64,000 bases of DNA from Tenebrio molitor (Eukaryota > Arthropoda > Insecta > Coleoptera > Tenebrionidae), in contig NC_091053.1 in the NCBI RefSeq assembly GCF_963966145.1, forward strand, positions 16,554,001 to 16,618,000, given 5' to 3'. Both the position numbers and the translations under genes were made by a program. Under the pieces are notes generated by a model. It was not told the DNA's origin. It ran no database searches and saw nothing but the letters and a program-made list of their open reading frames with translations. Below, piece by piece: positions 1 to 11,800 of this stretch; position 1 is the first letter of the stretch, and every line of letters starts with the position of its first letter.

Positions 1-179
1 CGTTAGTTTTTATTGCAAATGCAAATACAGTTGCAATAATTTCCTGCTTCATGTAAATGTGGATGTTTGCATTTTTAATTTAGAGTGCACGTGTGCTGAC
101 ATAAAGTGACAATCAAATAGACACTTGTAGTAAGTGATTTAGTTATTAGTGTAAAGTGTAGGTTAGGTAAGTTACAACA

Positions 180-725
180 ATGAATTCGGTTGCGTCGATT
201 AAAAATCTTAAATCCGCCGGGGTTGGACTGCGTTTTGAAGATCGTGTAAACATTAAACCGTTGGGGCCACCTCCTCCGAAATTACAAATTCAAAAACAGT
301 ATTCGGTTAAAGGTAAAACCGTTTCTCGAAATTTTAATCCTAATATGTACAAACATGCAGATTGGTTGTGTGGTTGTGATACGAGTAATTCTCTATTTTG
401 TTTCGTGTGTTTATTAATGGGGTCCAGTGATTTAGACCCAGCATGGGTACAGACCGGCGTAACAGATTTAAAACACTTAACTGAAAAAATAAAAAAACAC
501 TCTGTCAGTCATAAACATCTCTGTTGTTCGATTGAATTTGCTACTTTGGGTCACGTTGATATTCGAAATCAACTCAGTGCAGCTTATCGTCTTCAGCTAC
601 AAAAACAGAATGAACAAATTAAACAAAATAGATATATTTTAGGAAAATTAATAGATTGTATAAAATTCTGTGTGCAAATGACAAGTGGTTTTTTGCAACT
701 TGAGTCAACTTTACTTTTACACTAA
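180..725 (+). pseudogene. hAT-type transposase N-terminal fragment with TTF-like zinc finger
   Basis: An open frame of 181 codons. Around residues 55-115 it has the pattern W-L-x-C-x6-L-F-C-F-x-C-L-L-M, then a W followed by x-G and a K-x-x-x-H-x-x-S-x-x-H tail. This is the layout of the TTF-type zinc finger found in hAT transposases and ZMYM1-like proteins (family knowledge). No catalytic hAT core follows. The frame runs into an unrelated mariner-like remnant from about base 690. I call it a truncated transposon fragment rather than a host gene. A domesticated ZMYM-like gene is possible but has no supporting exons here. Confidence 0.55.
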
Positions 726-930
726 ATAACGAACCAAATGTTCAAAACACGCGATATTGGGCTCAAGAAAACCCTGGAGTTAAATATTCCTACTAGAACT
801 CGATATCCTCAAAAAATTCATATCTGGGCTGGGATTTTTAATAACATTTGAAATAAAGGGAAATTTAAATTCAGCAAATTATTTAGATTTATTATTAACT
901 AAGGTAGGAACTGCATTGTAATTTTTTCAA
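690..930 (+). pseudogene. Tc1/mariner-like transposase remnant (frameshifted)
   Basis: Two reading frames joined by at least one frameshift encode pieces that read N-x-x-N-x-Q-N-x-R-Y-W-A-x-E-N-P followed by Y-P-Q-K-I-H-I-W-A-G-I, then an L-N-S-A-N-Y-L-D-L-L stretch. This order matches the central catalytic part of a divergent insect Tc1/mariner-type DDE transposase. The segment is broken by stops and has no intact ends. It abuts the hAT fragment, so one element probably inserted into or beside the other. Confidence 0.5.
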
Positions 931-1269
931 AGAATTTATAATAAATTCTTTAATATTATTGATGTATCGAAATAATGGCATAATATCTATAAACTGAATG
1001 CACAGTGTTAATTGCCTATGTTCGACTTTGAGAGTGGACACCCGGTATAACAATAATCTAAAAACTAATTTTTAATTAACAAAAACACGAATAGTTTATA
1101 GGTAGAAGTTGGAAAACAATAACCCCAAAAAATAACACACAATAACATTGACTGACACACCAAAACGCGTTTCATTCCCTACAACAGCTGATTTACTATA
1201 GCTATCTCTTTTGCATGTTCATATCAGTATCTCCTTCTCTACATCCCATCTAGTAGATATATATTATTA

Positions 1270-1520
1270 AATCATTGCAATGCCCTTAGTATGTTATGTT
1301 AGGTTTTTTGAAGAGAAACACTAGCGCATTTAAAAATATTGATTGCTTAAAGCTACTTTTTACCACCTTTATACGTAGTAAGCTTGAATATTGCTGTTTA
1401 ATTTGGTCTCCGTATTATGATACACATATTGCCGCTCTAGAAAAAATCCAAAGAAAATTTTGTAAGCATTTATATTTTGTCAAGCATGTAAGGTATGAAT
1501 TTTTTTCCTTCGTCGTTTAG
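1270..1520 (+). pseudogene. non-LTR retrotransposon reverse transcriptase C-terminal fragment
   Basis: A 74-codon frame contains R-S-K-L-E-Y-C-C-L-I-W-S-P-Y-Y followed by L-E-K-I-Q-R-K-F. This is the thumb-region signature seen at the end of Jockey-type LINE reverse transcriptases. Nothing else of the element is recognisable here, so it is a 5'-truncated, decayed copy. Confidence 0.6.
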
Positions 1521-1529
1521 CTAATAAGA

Positions 1530-2300
1530 ATGCCTATCACAAAAAAAAAATAAAAGTGGGGGATGTCATTTAAAAAATATATTGATGACGTCATAATTAG
1601 GAGACGAAAAACTGTCAACATAAGTGAACAACTGAAGAATATGCACTTTTTAAAAACAAAATTAATCTCTTCGAGGATTTTTCTTAAAAATTAATACTAA
1701 CAATTTTATCGAATTTATTCCGAACTTTGCAAACGTACTGTATGTATTGTAACGCATTAAGAATAATGGGGATGCATCCAGAAGGGTCTCTAAGCAACGC
1801 AACGATGAATAATGAAGTAAAGATACACCGCGAATCGCCGAGGCGTACCTGGAATGTTCAAGACAAGACCGGCATCGGGGTAAAAAAACCGGCTAAAATC
1901 CAAGAATCTCTGCACTTTAACGTCTTCGGCTAAGGTTATCGTCAAGATTTTTGTTACTTTATGTCATTTTTCAATCACTTCAAATCAACAATCTAGGTAC
2001 TTACCCTTGAACGCAATGTGTAGCAGTCAGAACATAGGTACTGTGGATGAATCAGAACACCGGTGCAAATGTCTGATGTGTTCATAATAAACACGTTCAG
2101 AAATGCAACGACATCGAAAAATTCTTCACTTATCGAAGAATGTGAACAACTGAGATGACATAGTAAAAGTAAATGAAGTAGTAGCCAGGAAATCAACTCT
2201 GAAATAATTAATAAAATTTCAATTGGCGCCACTAATCATTGCAAAATAATGCCACGTTTCCACAAGCAAGGACTGGCATCAGTTTCGATGCTCACGTATA
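1530..2300. other. intergenic, no supported gene
   Basis: Short open frames only, on both strands, without recognisable domains or splice support. Unassigned. Confidence 0.5.
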
Positions 2301-2307
2301 GTGAAAT

Positions 2308-3067
2308 CAGAACTCTAACGTGTTATGATAGGCAATAAGAGTCTACGACATTTGAGCGCGCGACAAATGAGCGCGCGACAAAAGAGAGCCGCAATATGAA
2401 CGCAGCGACAAAAGAGCGCAGCGACAAAAGAGCGCCGCGACAAAATAGCGTGAGACAAATAAACACTGTGACAAGACTGGAATTTTCGCGTTTTTTCTGG
2501 CTAGACAGCCTCAGGGCGTCCTCCTAGATCGTGTCCCACCATTCAAACCTTGTGCAAATGCCTTTTTTTTCTCTCTTGTTATGTTTCAAGGTCGCGTCAA
2601 GGTCGCGCCAAGTCTTAGTATAACTAAAGGGTAAGGAAAATTTTCATTTGCACAAGGTTTGACTTCTTCAAAACCTCCAATATGGAAATTAATTATTGCC
2701 TTAAGAAAGGCAAAGGCAAAGGCAACCCGTATTTACCTTCTTTTGTGGTCACGCTCTTTTGTCGCCGCGCTCTTATGTCGTCGCGCTCTTATGTCGCCGC
2801 GCTTTTATGTCGCCGCGCTGTTATGTCGCCGCGCTCTTATGTCGCACGCTCTTTTGTCGCGCGCTCTTTTTGCGGCGCGCTTTTGTCGCGATACCAGGCA
2901 ATAATAGCTTAACAAAGAAGCAGGTAGTGAACGTAAATAAACAGACCTTCAAGGGCACACGAGTCCAAGTAGTCTCTCTTGGACGAAGTGCTCGTTTTCT
3001 CACTAGGAGGTGTCAAATATTAATTCCTTGTTATTAGTATTGCCTATCATAAAACGTTAGAGTTCTG
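2308..3067. mobile_element. foldback element with 16-bp subrepeats
   Basis: The ends 2308-2337 and 3038-3067 are inverted copies of 30 bp with one mismatch. Inside, a minus-like array at 2355-2462 and a plus-like array at 2751-2890 are built from a 16-bp unit close to GCGACAAAAGAGCGCM and its reverse complement. A third inverted pair lies near 2556-2575 and 2645-2665 around CAAACCTTGTGCAAATG. The whole segment can therefore fold into nested hairpins. The open frames in it (S-P-R-S-Y-V-A-A-L-L-like peptides in several frames) are by-products of the repeat. The flanks share GGCGCCACTA at 2225 and 3091, which may be a larger direct repeat. Confidence 0.7.
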
Positions 3068-3069
3068 GG

Positions 3070-3800
3070 TCTAGACACGAAAATTCACCTGGCGCCACTA
3101 GTCGTTGCGCCAGCAATATTAGGAGCTGCTGATAACTAAAATTTGCACTCCTATGGTGGTAGTACAAAGGATAGCGGTTGACGTCATGTCGAATATTGCA
3201 CCAGTTGACGTCATGTCGAATACTCGACGAGTGGACAATTGATTGTTAAACTGTGCAAACATTTATTGGTGCCATTTATTCATATTGGCGCCGTGAAACT
3301 GGCACACTCCTGGCGCCAATAATGATATTTGCATGTGGAAACCCGGCGCACAGAGGGGTATTGGACGGTAAAAGTTGATCAAAAGTCGAAAATTTAAAAT
3401 TAATTTCATATAGTTGGGCAATGTTACCATAAACAAATACTCTTTTTAATTTTTTTTTAATTTGATCCCCCATGCCATTTAAAAAAAAATCAAGTTAGCC
3501 TGGTATCTTCAAAATAAATGATGTTGAAAAATTGAAAAAAATCTCGGATGATAGATTTTAAACACTTCTAACTGTGTGCCAAATTTCAAGGAGCTCTGCT
3601 AAACCGTTCTGAAAATATTTAGCTGTATCCATACCTCTAGCGACCCTGTATATTTAAAAATAATTGGTGTGTTTTGGTGGTTTTTTTCTTTTTAAGTCAC
3701 TTCTGTATAGCTATAGAGGTTAGTACACGTAAAAATTAAAAGTGGGCCTTGGAAGACCTTGGAAATTAGTTTAAAACACACCACTTTTACAACATAGGTA
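3070..3800. repeat. old dispersed repeat, no gene
   Basis: Bases about 3340-3430 are a diverged inverted copy of about 5380-5480 (shared core near TTTTAAATTTTCGACTTTTG). Nothing coding is visible. Bases 3730-3809 are the host flank that reappears inside the hAT copy at 18,627. Confidence 0.5.
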
Positions 3801-3809
3801 CGTTATTTA

Positions 3810-5142
3810 CAGTGGCAGGCAGGCAGTGCCTCCCCAAATAAAATTAAATAAAAAGAAAATAAAAAATATAATACTTAATTAAATATTATATTAAATCATA
3901 TTATTTATGAAGATATTTGCTTATAAATGATAATTATTCTCTTAAAAATGAGTTACAAGAAGATTTTAGCGGTTAGCATTTGTTGCTTTTGTCGGCCGGA
4001 GGCAGAGTTTAATTTAGCGCAGCACTGTTCGCCGCTAAGCGGACGAAAATGCATGGAAATGCGCCTAACTAGCATCGAGGCTCTCGGAATAAATCGTTTT
4101 GTGCCCGAGAAATGACTTCGGCCGGAGGCTTGCCTTGTTTACAGACGTCACGATTCATGTACATATGACCATCGCGGGAACGAACGCTGTTGGCTCTCGA
4201 ACTGTAGCCGAGCTCTAACGAGTCTTGACTCTTGACTACGCACCGGTGTTCGTTTACAAGTGTAGATTGTAGGTGCTCGTTTGTTTTTGTTTTGGATTTG
4301 GAATGGTGTTATTGGTCCCTGGTCAAAAGTCCGTGTTTTAATTTATTTTTATATTGTTTAATAAAATGAAGAAAGATATGGAAATTAAAGAAATTGCGAA
4401 GATGTTATTGATTAATTGTTAAATCATCCATTTAATTCATTGTCTTACGACAAACTGTAAAAAGTCCAGATCAGCCACAACCAAATTTAACCGGCCTTAT
4501 ATGCGTAAGTGGAAAGCAGAAATGGTAATTTAACACTACCTGGTTACGTGGTATCAGAAATGCACACGACTAGTCGGAAGTGTGAACAAAAATTTGTTGT
4601 TTTGTTGGCCTTGCATGCTATTTGCTGTTGAAACAGAAAACACGGTTTAGTCGCGTTTAAGATTTAATGATCTTAAAAATATTGCCCTTTGTATCGAACG
4701 ACACCAAAAATCAAAATACAACAAATTTTGGTCGTCAAGGTCATTCTTTGACGCAATTGAAAATGCTCAATTGTAAAACAGTCGTAAATGTCATAACTCA
4801 TAACCTATCATTATGTTGTATGACATTAATTGTCATTTTGTTCTCATTTTTTTGACATGGGCATGATCAGGCAGGGAAATTTTTTAAATTTATGATAATC
4901 TAACCAAATTTTGAAATGACATTGACGACCAAAATTTATTGCTCGCGACAGTAGGTTCATATCTTCTACAAAAAAGAAGATTGAATATTTTTACCTGATA
5001 TTTTTACTTAACAACGTACTGGTAAGCATTTTGGGGCACCCGGTATAGTAATATTTAAAAAAATTATTATTATGGTGTATTTATTATTACTATGTTTGTT
5101 CAAGTTTGCCTCGTCAACAATAAAACCCACGAGCCGCCACTG
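3810..5142. mobile_element. hAT-like non-autonomous element, copy 1
   Basis: Flanked by a perfect 8-bp duplication GTTATTTA at 3802-3809 and 5143-5150, as expected for hAT transposition. The right end reads CGAGCCGCCACTG. The left end starts CAGTGG but lacks about 22 bp of the terminal repeat that is present at 18,724. The body matches the copy at 18,724 over most of its left 900 bp and again near the right end. A 62-codon frame at 3927-4115 recurs there unchanged at the protein level, but it resembles no known protein and is probably not coding. The internal segment 4719-4951 is a separate mariner-type MITE. Confidence 0.85.
4719..4951. mobile_element. Tc1/mariner-type MITE nested in hAT copy 1
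   Basis: The right end AATTTATTGCTCGCGACAG followed by TA, and the inner sequence TTGGTCGTCAA repeated inverted near both ends, match the complete MITE at 47,546-47,792. The left terminus here is eroded. The equivalent position in hAT copy 2 lacks it, so it arrived after the two copies separated, or replaced deleted internal sequence. Confidence 0.65.
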
Positions 5143-5538
5143 GTTATTTATAACTTCCAGTTGCAGTTCCTTTGTGTTAATGGTATTAAAAAAATAATCA
5201 AAACGCTTACTGACTCGAGTCCATCACAGAAAACTTTATAAATACAGAAAAAATTGACACTGAAACTTTGTATAACCAATAACGTAGCAGGTCAGAAATA
5301 ATAAGGTTCGTCTGGGCGTCCGCCATCGTGCATTTTTTTTTTTTTTAACCGGCAAATGACAACATACTTTATCTACTACCCCACTACATGGTTCAACTTA
5401 ATGAAATTAAATTTTAAATTTTCGACTCTTGATCAACTTTCAGCGTCTAATACTCCTGTGTGCGGCGTGCTGTACGGCAAAACGTTTGATAGTTTGATAA
5501 GATTAATGTTAAAAAAGGCGATGACTCATGGCTATATT

Positions 5539-5780
5539 TAAAGTCCATTAATTTTGTATTGAACTTTTCAAGGTCAAATAATTTAAATTTTGGCTCTGTA
5601 ATTATGTTTTGTAAATAGTGACATGCATCTAACCAACATAATGTGATTTAGCAATGTTCAATTCAACGTTTACGGTGTTTACCTGCATGTCATTATTTAC
5701 AAAACATAATTACAGAATTTAGAGCCAAAAAATAAAATTATTTGACCTTGAAAAGTTCAATACAAAATGAATGGACTTTA
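5539..5780. mobile_element. MITE with about 90-bp inverted arms
   Basis: The arms start TAAAGTCCATT and are almost perfectly inverted for about 90 bp, leaving a short loop. No convincing target duplication is visible. No coding capacity. Confidence 0.75.
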
Positions 5781-5805
5781 GATAGTAGTTTATTTGACGA
5801 GTTTA

Positions 5806-5879
5806 TGTGTAAATTGGGCCTTTTTTGGCACGTGTGGGTTTAAAGGCCCGCGAGTGCCAAAAAAGGCCCAATTTACACA
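5806..5879. repeat. 26-bp perfect hairpin
   Basis: Bases 5806-5831 and 5854-5879 are exact reverse complements (TGTGTAAATTGGGCC then a TTTTTTGGCAC tail), separated by a 22-base loop. The imperfect pairing extends further outward. Open frames on both strands here are mirror by-products. It could be a minimal MITE or a small-RNA precursor-like hairpin. Confidence 0.7.
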
Positions 5880-5999
5880 CGAACTAGTTGAATACAACGT
5901 TTTTTGGTTCGACGAGCCCCTTAAAAGCTCCAAATCGTTTAAAATCTTTAAAATTAGCTTGACGTTTCGTTTTGACAAGTTGTGACATTTATCAAAATC

Positions 6000-6312
6000 C
6001 GTTCACATAGGCGAAAATTCTCAAATTCTGACAGTGTCGAACCAAAAAATTAATTAAATAATTGTCAGTGGATTTGTTTAATTTTTACGTATTGTGCAGA
6101 TTTTCATTTCTAACTCTTCCTTACACTATCCTATTATTCCTATTACAATTTATTAATTAAAATATGTACTTACTTTCTTCGAATACCACTTTTGCAAATA
6201 TGTTCTTTGGACTCACCGACTTCTAATACACAATTGATGAATTGATTTGTGATAAGACTGTCTTATTATATCGATATTATCGATAAGACAAGTCCATTCT
6301 TTATCTTGGTGA
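6000..6312. other. intergenic, no supported gene
   Basis: AT-rich sequence. Bases 6292-6312 (CCATTCTTTATCTTGGTGA core) reappear inverted at about 16,600-16,620, so a short flanking segment is duplicated on the two sides of the P-like element. No gene seen. Confidence 0.4.
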
Positions 6313-6347
6313 CTGGTGCGTAGGGATGGGCCAAACTGTTATTTTCT

Positions 6348-7254
6348 GATAACAGGTACTATCGGCGCCATCGAAATGTGAACGCCAAATTTTCCTAGTG
6401 TGTGTTGTAGCATCAATCATAGGCGTGCGTTAATGTGTCAGATTTGTGACAATTTTCACAAACATAATTTGTCAACAGATTTAATTTATTTTTAAACAAT
6501 ATACATGCCACGACACTTGACCGATATGGGAAAAGCGAGGGCTGTTGCCAAACTCGAGGAAAATTGTAAAATTGTAATAGAAAGTTATAGGTAATATGTA
6601 GAAATCTTTTCTTAACTTTCATACATATAGTACGCCACTGAACAAAGTTTTATTTAATGTAGAACAAAACAGAAGACGTTTCTATGGCACCAGAAATTCG
6701 TTCACATTTCGTTGGCGCCGATAGTACAATCTGTTTCTGTTATTTTAAAATAACAGTTATTTTTAACAGGTTCAAAATAACAGTTGGTTTACTAACGCTC
6801 TGCTCTGTTTTTATTTACATTTATATTTCTTAATAAAATATTATTTTTCGTTTTTATTTGGAAATGCTTAATTTATTTTCAGAGCGATTATAATATTCCG
6901 CAATACCACACTCAAACACGCAGTAACAGTCCAGTATTCACTATTCAATGAGAAATGAGATACATATTAATATTATTATAGGTACCACTTATGTCATTTT
7001 CCACAACTATTGTTTTTCAACCAATCACAGCGTCGAATATTCAAATCGATTGTCGATTATTGGGCTAGACGTTGTCTGCTCTGCACTTCTGCAGCTCTGC
7101 TCTCTGCTTTTGTTACGTTGCCTGTTATTTTTATACTCTGGTTTTCTGCTTCAGTACCTGTTTACGACATTTCAACTGCGACTCGACTTGTGTCGACTGG
7201 TGCCGATGTGATTGTAGTGTTCTGTTCTCTGCTGTGTGATGCGGATGTTTTTAT
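6348..7254. mobile_element. insertion in left arm of P-like element, 16-bp flanking repeat
   Basis: CAAACTGTTATTTTCT occurs at 6332-6347 and again at 7255-7270, bracketing about 907 bp with no match in the right arm. Inside, 6356-6385 and about 6703-6732 are inverted copies of a GTACTATCGGCGCCA core. Open frames at 6948-7372 have no recognisable domain. A 16-bp duplication would suit a LINE-type insertion, but no poly-A tail or reverse transcriptase is visible. An internal duplication is the alternative. Confidence 0.4.
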
Positions 7255-8695
7255 CAAACTGTTATTTTCTAACGTCGCCTGCGTTGATTATAAAAGCCTG
7301 CCAAGTAGAGAATTAGACCATTATGCTATTTTCTGCCGCTATATGCTCGTGGCGCTAGTTATCCTCTGGTGACAAGTTGAATTTGACAATTGCAAAGTTA
7401 GGTTAATATTTCATTTTGTGTTTTTCTTACAAAAAAATACTCCATTTAAAACAAATCTTTTTATTACGATGAACATTTATAATTTTAAAACTTTTCTGGA
7501 GAGCGGTTTTGTGTCCAGTTTTCTTTTCAATGCGTTGGAGCATTGACTAATTTGGCAGCTGATATTATGAAGCACTGGTTTACCTAATTTTTCAATAACA
7601 ATATCAGCTAAAACTGATCGATGTTCTTCACATGTGAAACAATCGCTCTGTGAAACAGGATCCAGTAAAACATGGCGAATTACAGATAATGGTGATGAAT
7701 GTGTTTGTAGAAGAGGTATTAACTTAACAATAAATTCTGTTATAGCAGAAATTAAAGAAATCATCGGTTTCGATGGATACCTTAGGGAGCCTCTATCATG
7801 TAAATAAATTAAATCTAACAATTTGTTACTAGCTGCAGGAGTGGAAATGTCTGTAAGACATTCATGACAACCATTTATTCTTTCTTCTATCGTTCTCACA
7901 ATATATCCTGCTATCCAAGCTACAGCAGCTGACTCACAGTTTTCAGGTAAATTTATACTGGATGGAAATAGTATATTACTTGTTAATTCATCATAGCCTG
8001 GCATGTTTTTCACAAACGATGTTTCATTGGATGAACTATCTCTGCTAATAACATTAAGATTAACTCTGGCCCAGTTAGATGATATACTTGTAGAAGATTG
8101 GAATAACTCTTGGTTTTGAACATTTCCATAATCAGAAGCTACAATTATTCCTGTCTGTAGCATTTTTTTAATGGCATACTCAGCTGCTCGTGCATCTGTC
8201 ATATCATTGGAACCTCCCCCAAGTCGAATGCTACTGAAAAGAGATTCTATTGGATCAGAACTAAATCTCCGTGTTAACACATAATAGAACCCATTATGTA
8301 GAAGATAATTTATACATTCAAAGGTTGATTGACTAGTAAAAATTAAAGCTTCTGCTGTTTCATTGCTCAATGCTTTCATGTTACAATTTTTCGAAGCATG
8401 CTGGAGGTCTTGTATGTACTTGGGAAAATCAGTCTTCAGCCAATTGAGACGCTCATCAGTAATTTGTTTGTATGGAGCACTATCAGGATCTAATTGATGT
8501 ATGTGTTGCTGACGGTCACTAGCATCATGTATTTTGAAAAAACGATACATCATCTGCATAAAGTTGATTGTAGCACCAGCATTGGAAAAATTATATTGAC
8601 TAGTTTCATTTCGTTGCAGATAAATTAATAAATTGGTGATGACTGGGGAGAATATCTGGATCGCCCTTAAAACGTTCATTTTTTCAAACGTATTT

Positions 8696-8700
8696 GGTTT
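8696..8700. repeat. target-site duplication GGTTT, left copy
   Basis: GGTTT immediately precedes the left LTR and is repeated at 13,077-13,081 immediately after the right LTR. Five-base duplications are usual for Ty3/gypsy integrases. Confidence 0.9.
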
Positions 8701-8839
8701 TGTATTGTTGGTTGCCTATGACACGTAGGCGACCTCCCCCGCAGTCTTGGGCAAGACCAGCACAAGATGGCGAACGCAGAAAAAACGTTATATTGAATCA
8801 TAAAGCAACAGTTTTATTTCCAAAAGACATAACGTAACA
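8701..8839 (+). repeat. 5' LTR
   Basis: 139 bp starting TGTATTGTTGG and ending CGTAACA. Same sequence as 12,938-13,076. Confidence 0.95.
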
Positions 8840-8887
8840 TGGTGGCAGCGGTGAAAGTTTAAAAAGAAAAAACAGTGGTGAGAAAAA

Positions 8888-11800
8888 ATGGCAGCTGAAG
8901 AAGTCGTTCCAGGGGCAGCGTTAAATTTAAGTTTAAATGTGAGTCCACCCGAAAAATTTTGCTTCACGAGGCCTGAAAGTTGGACACAATGGAAGAAACG
9001 TTTCGAACGATATTTAATCGTGTCTGGTTTATCAAATCGAACCGACGACGAAAAAATAAACGTGTTGTTATATTTAATGGGAGAAGAGAGTGAGGAAATA
9101 TTATTGCAATTTGCAGAAGTTCCCACCAATTATGCTTTAACGGTAAGGGCGTTTGATAAGTACTTCATCCCAAAGAAAAACGTTATTTTCGAGAGATACA
9201 AGTTTAACTCAAGAACACAGAAAGAGGGAGAGTCCGTGGATAGTTTTATAACAGCTTTGCATGGGTTAGCTGAATATTGCGAGTACGGAGCTCTAAAAGA
9301 AGAACTAATCCGCGACAGAATTGTAGTGGGAATGTCCGACACAAAAACTAGTGAAACCATTCAATTGAGAGGTGAAGTGCAGCTGGCCGAGGTGGTGATG
9401 ATGGCAAGAAGAGCGGAAAACCAGCAGAAACAAAACCAGGTGTTAAGACTGGAGAATAAAACGATTGCTGCTGTGTCTAGCAACAAATGGCAGATGAGCA
9501 AGCAACAATCAAACTCCAAGGTCAATGCCAACCCTTCTACACCCAATTCCAAGGGGGTATGCGGTTACTGCGGAAGACACATGCACGAAAGAGACAAATG
9601 CCCGGCGAAAGAAGCAAAGTGCAATTTATGCGGGAAAAAGGGTCACTACAGCAGAGTGTGCAGGAAGAAGAAGGAGGTCAAGTCCATCACTGTAGAAAGC
9701 AGCAATGGAAATGAAGCAAACGAGCTATTATTGGGTTCCATTTGGAAAGGTGGAATAAATAAACAGTGGTACGCAAATGTTTTTGTAAAAGAATTAAAGA
9801 AATCTGTTCCTTTTCTAGTAGACACTGGAGCTGATATTAACTGCTTACCGTTAGATTTGCTAAATAATAGTCAAAAAATAGAACAGTGTACAGAAGTTGT
9901 ATCAGGCCCAGATGGCTCTAAATTAGATTTAGTAGGGAAAACCAAGTTAATGCTTAAATTTAAAGAAATTTCGGCGGTATCTGAAGTATATGTGTTCAGA
10001 AATTTGAAAGTTCCTATATTGGGTAGGACAGGATTATCTCAATTAAAGTTAATCCAATTCAGTCAAGGTCATTTAGTGGGCCATGTGAGTCAGTTGGAAA
10101 ATCTTAACATTGAGACAATTGCCGTCCAGTATCCAGGAATATTTAATGGTTTAGGCGTTTACAAAGACGAAATCAAGATAAATATTAGTTCTGATGCAGA
10201 ACCATTCGTGCAGTCTGTACCGAGAGTAGTTCCTATTGCGCTAAGAAAACCTTTGGAAAAAGAAATTGACCGGTTACTCAAGCTAGGAGTTATCGTACCC
10301 GTTGAGGAACACACCAGTTGGGTTGCGCCTATTGTGGTGGTGCCAAAAGGTAACGATATTAGATTATGCTGTGATTATACTCGGTTAAATAAAAGTGTTT
10401 TGAGACCTCATTTTCCAATACCGAAAGTTGAATCTACGTTAGCTAGGTTAAAAGATTCAAAGTTCTTTTCAAAGCTCGATGCTAGCTCAGGGTTTTACCA
10501 AATCAAGTTAGATAAAGAGTCGCAGCGTCTTACAACCTTCATTACGCCTTTCGGGAGATATATGTTTACGCGTTTGCCGTTTGGTATCTCTTGTGCTCCA
10601 GAGTTTTTCAGTCAGAAATTCACGAGTATTTTGAGCGATATAAAGGAGGGTGTTGTGATTCACATCGACGATATTCTAGTGCATGCGGCGACTAGAGAGG
10701 ATCACGATGATAAATTAAAGGAAGTTTTGAAACGTATTCATGATGCAGGAATTACTTTGAATCGGGGAAAGTGTGAAATCGGGGTGAAGGAAGTAAAGTA
10801 TTTAGGATATGTTGTTTCGGAGAAAGGTTTAACGATTGATCCTAGTCGAGTCGAGGCTATAGTTAACATGCCCAGTCCAACAAATAAGAAAGAAGTTTTG
10901 CAGATATTGGGAATGATAAATTTTGTAGATAAATTCATCCCACAGAAATCGCATTTACTAGAACCATTAACGGCTTTACTAAGAAAGGATGTAGAGTTTG
11001 TATGGGAAATCACCCAACAAAAAGCTTTAGATGAAGCAAAGCATATCTTAACAAAAGCACCAAATCTTTCATTTTTTGACTTAGAGAAACAGATAATTGT
11101 AAGCGCAGATGCAAGTTCTTTTGGTTTGGGAGCTGCGTTGTTTCAGGTAAATTCGGAAGGCGTGCGTGAAGTCGTGGCATTCGCATCACGGACTTTAACA
11201 AAAACCGAATCTAGATACGCACAAATCGAGAAAGAGGCTTTAGGTCTTACGTGGGCGTGCGAAAAGTTTAAAGAGTATATAATGGGGTTAAATGTCGTGT
11301 TAGAAACGGATCACAAGCCGCTATTACAAATACTACAAACTAAGAATCTTGACGAATTGACACCGCGTCTACAGAGATTTAGAATTCGCTTAATGCGCTA
11401 CACATACTCTGTAAAATATACCAAGGGTACTGAATTACTGGTAGCAGACGCTTTATCGCGGAATCCGATAAAATTGCAACCAACGGATGAAGAGTTGGGA
11501 GCAGAAATCGAAGCTCATGTAAACCAAGTTATTAGAGTATTACCGTGTAAAGACAAATATTTATTAAAAATTGCAGAAACGCAAAGTAACGATTCGGTCT
11601 GTAGGAAATTGATTGAATATTACCATTTAGGTTGGCCGGAGAAGAGTAAATTACCGGATGAACTATTACCGTACTATCAATATCGAAACGATTTTTCACA
11701 GGCTGAAGGGTTTTTACTAAAAGGCACAAGACTAGTGATTCCATCAAGTTTACAGTTAGAAATAATAAATTTTATACACAATGGACATCAAGGCATTGTA

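Noticed and set aside
2659..3037. Several overlapping S-P-R-S-Y-V-A-A-L-L-C-R-R-type frames
   Set aside because: All are translations of the 16-bp subrepeat in different phases. Length 16 cycles through all frames, so openness is expected.
3927..4115. 62-codon frame identical at 18,859-19,047
   Set aside because: Identity reflects the two hAT copies, not selection. No domain and no splice or start context.
5790..5985. Similar peptides on both strands (V-N-W-A-F-F-G-T)
   Set aside because: They arise from the perfect hairpin at 5806-5879, which encodes the same text on both strands.
7010..7372. 120-codon hydrophobic frame beside the P-like gene
   Set aside because: Crosses the border of the 907-bp insertion and the 37-bp inverted repeat, so it cannot be an ancestral gene. 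Also no domain.
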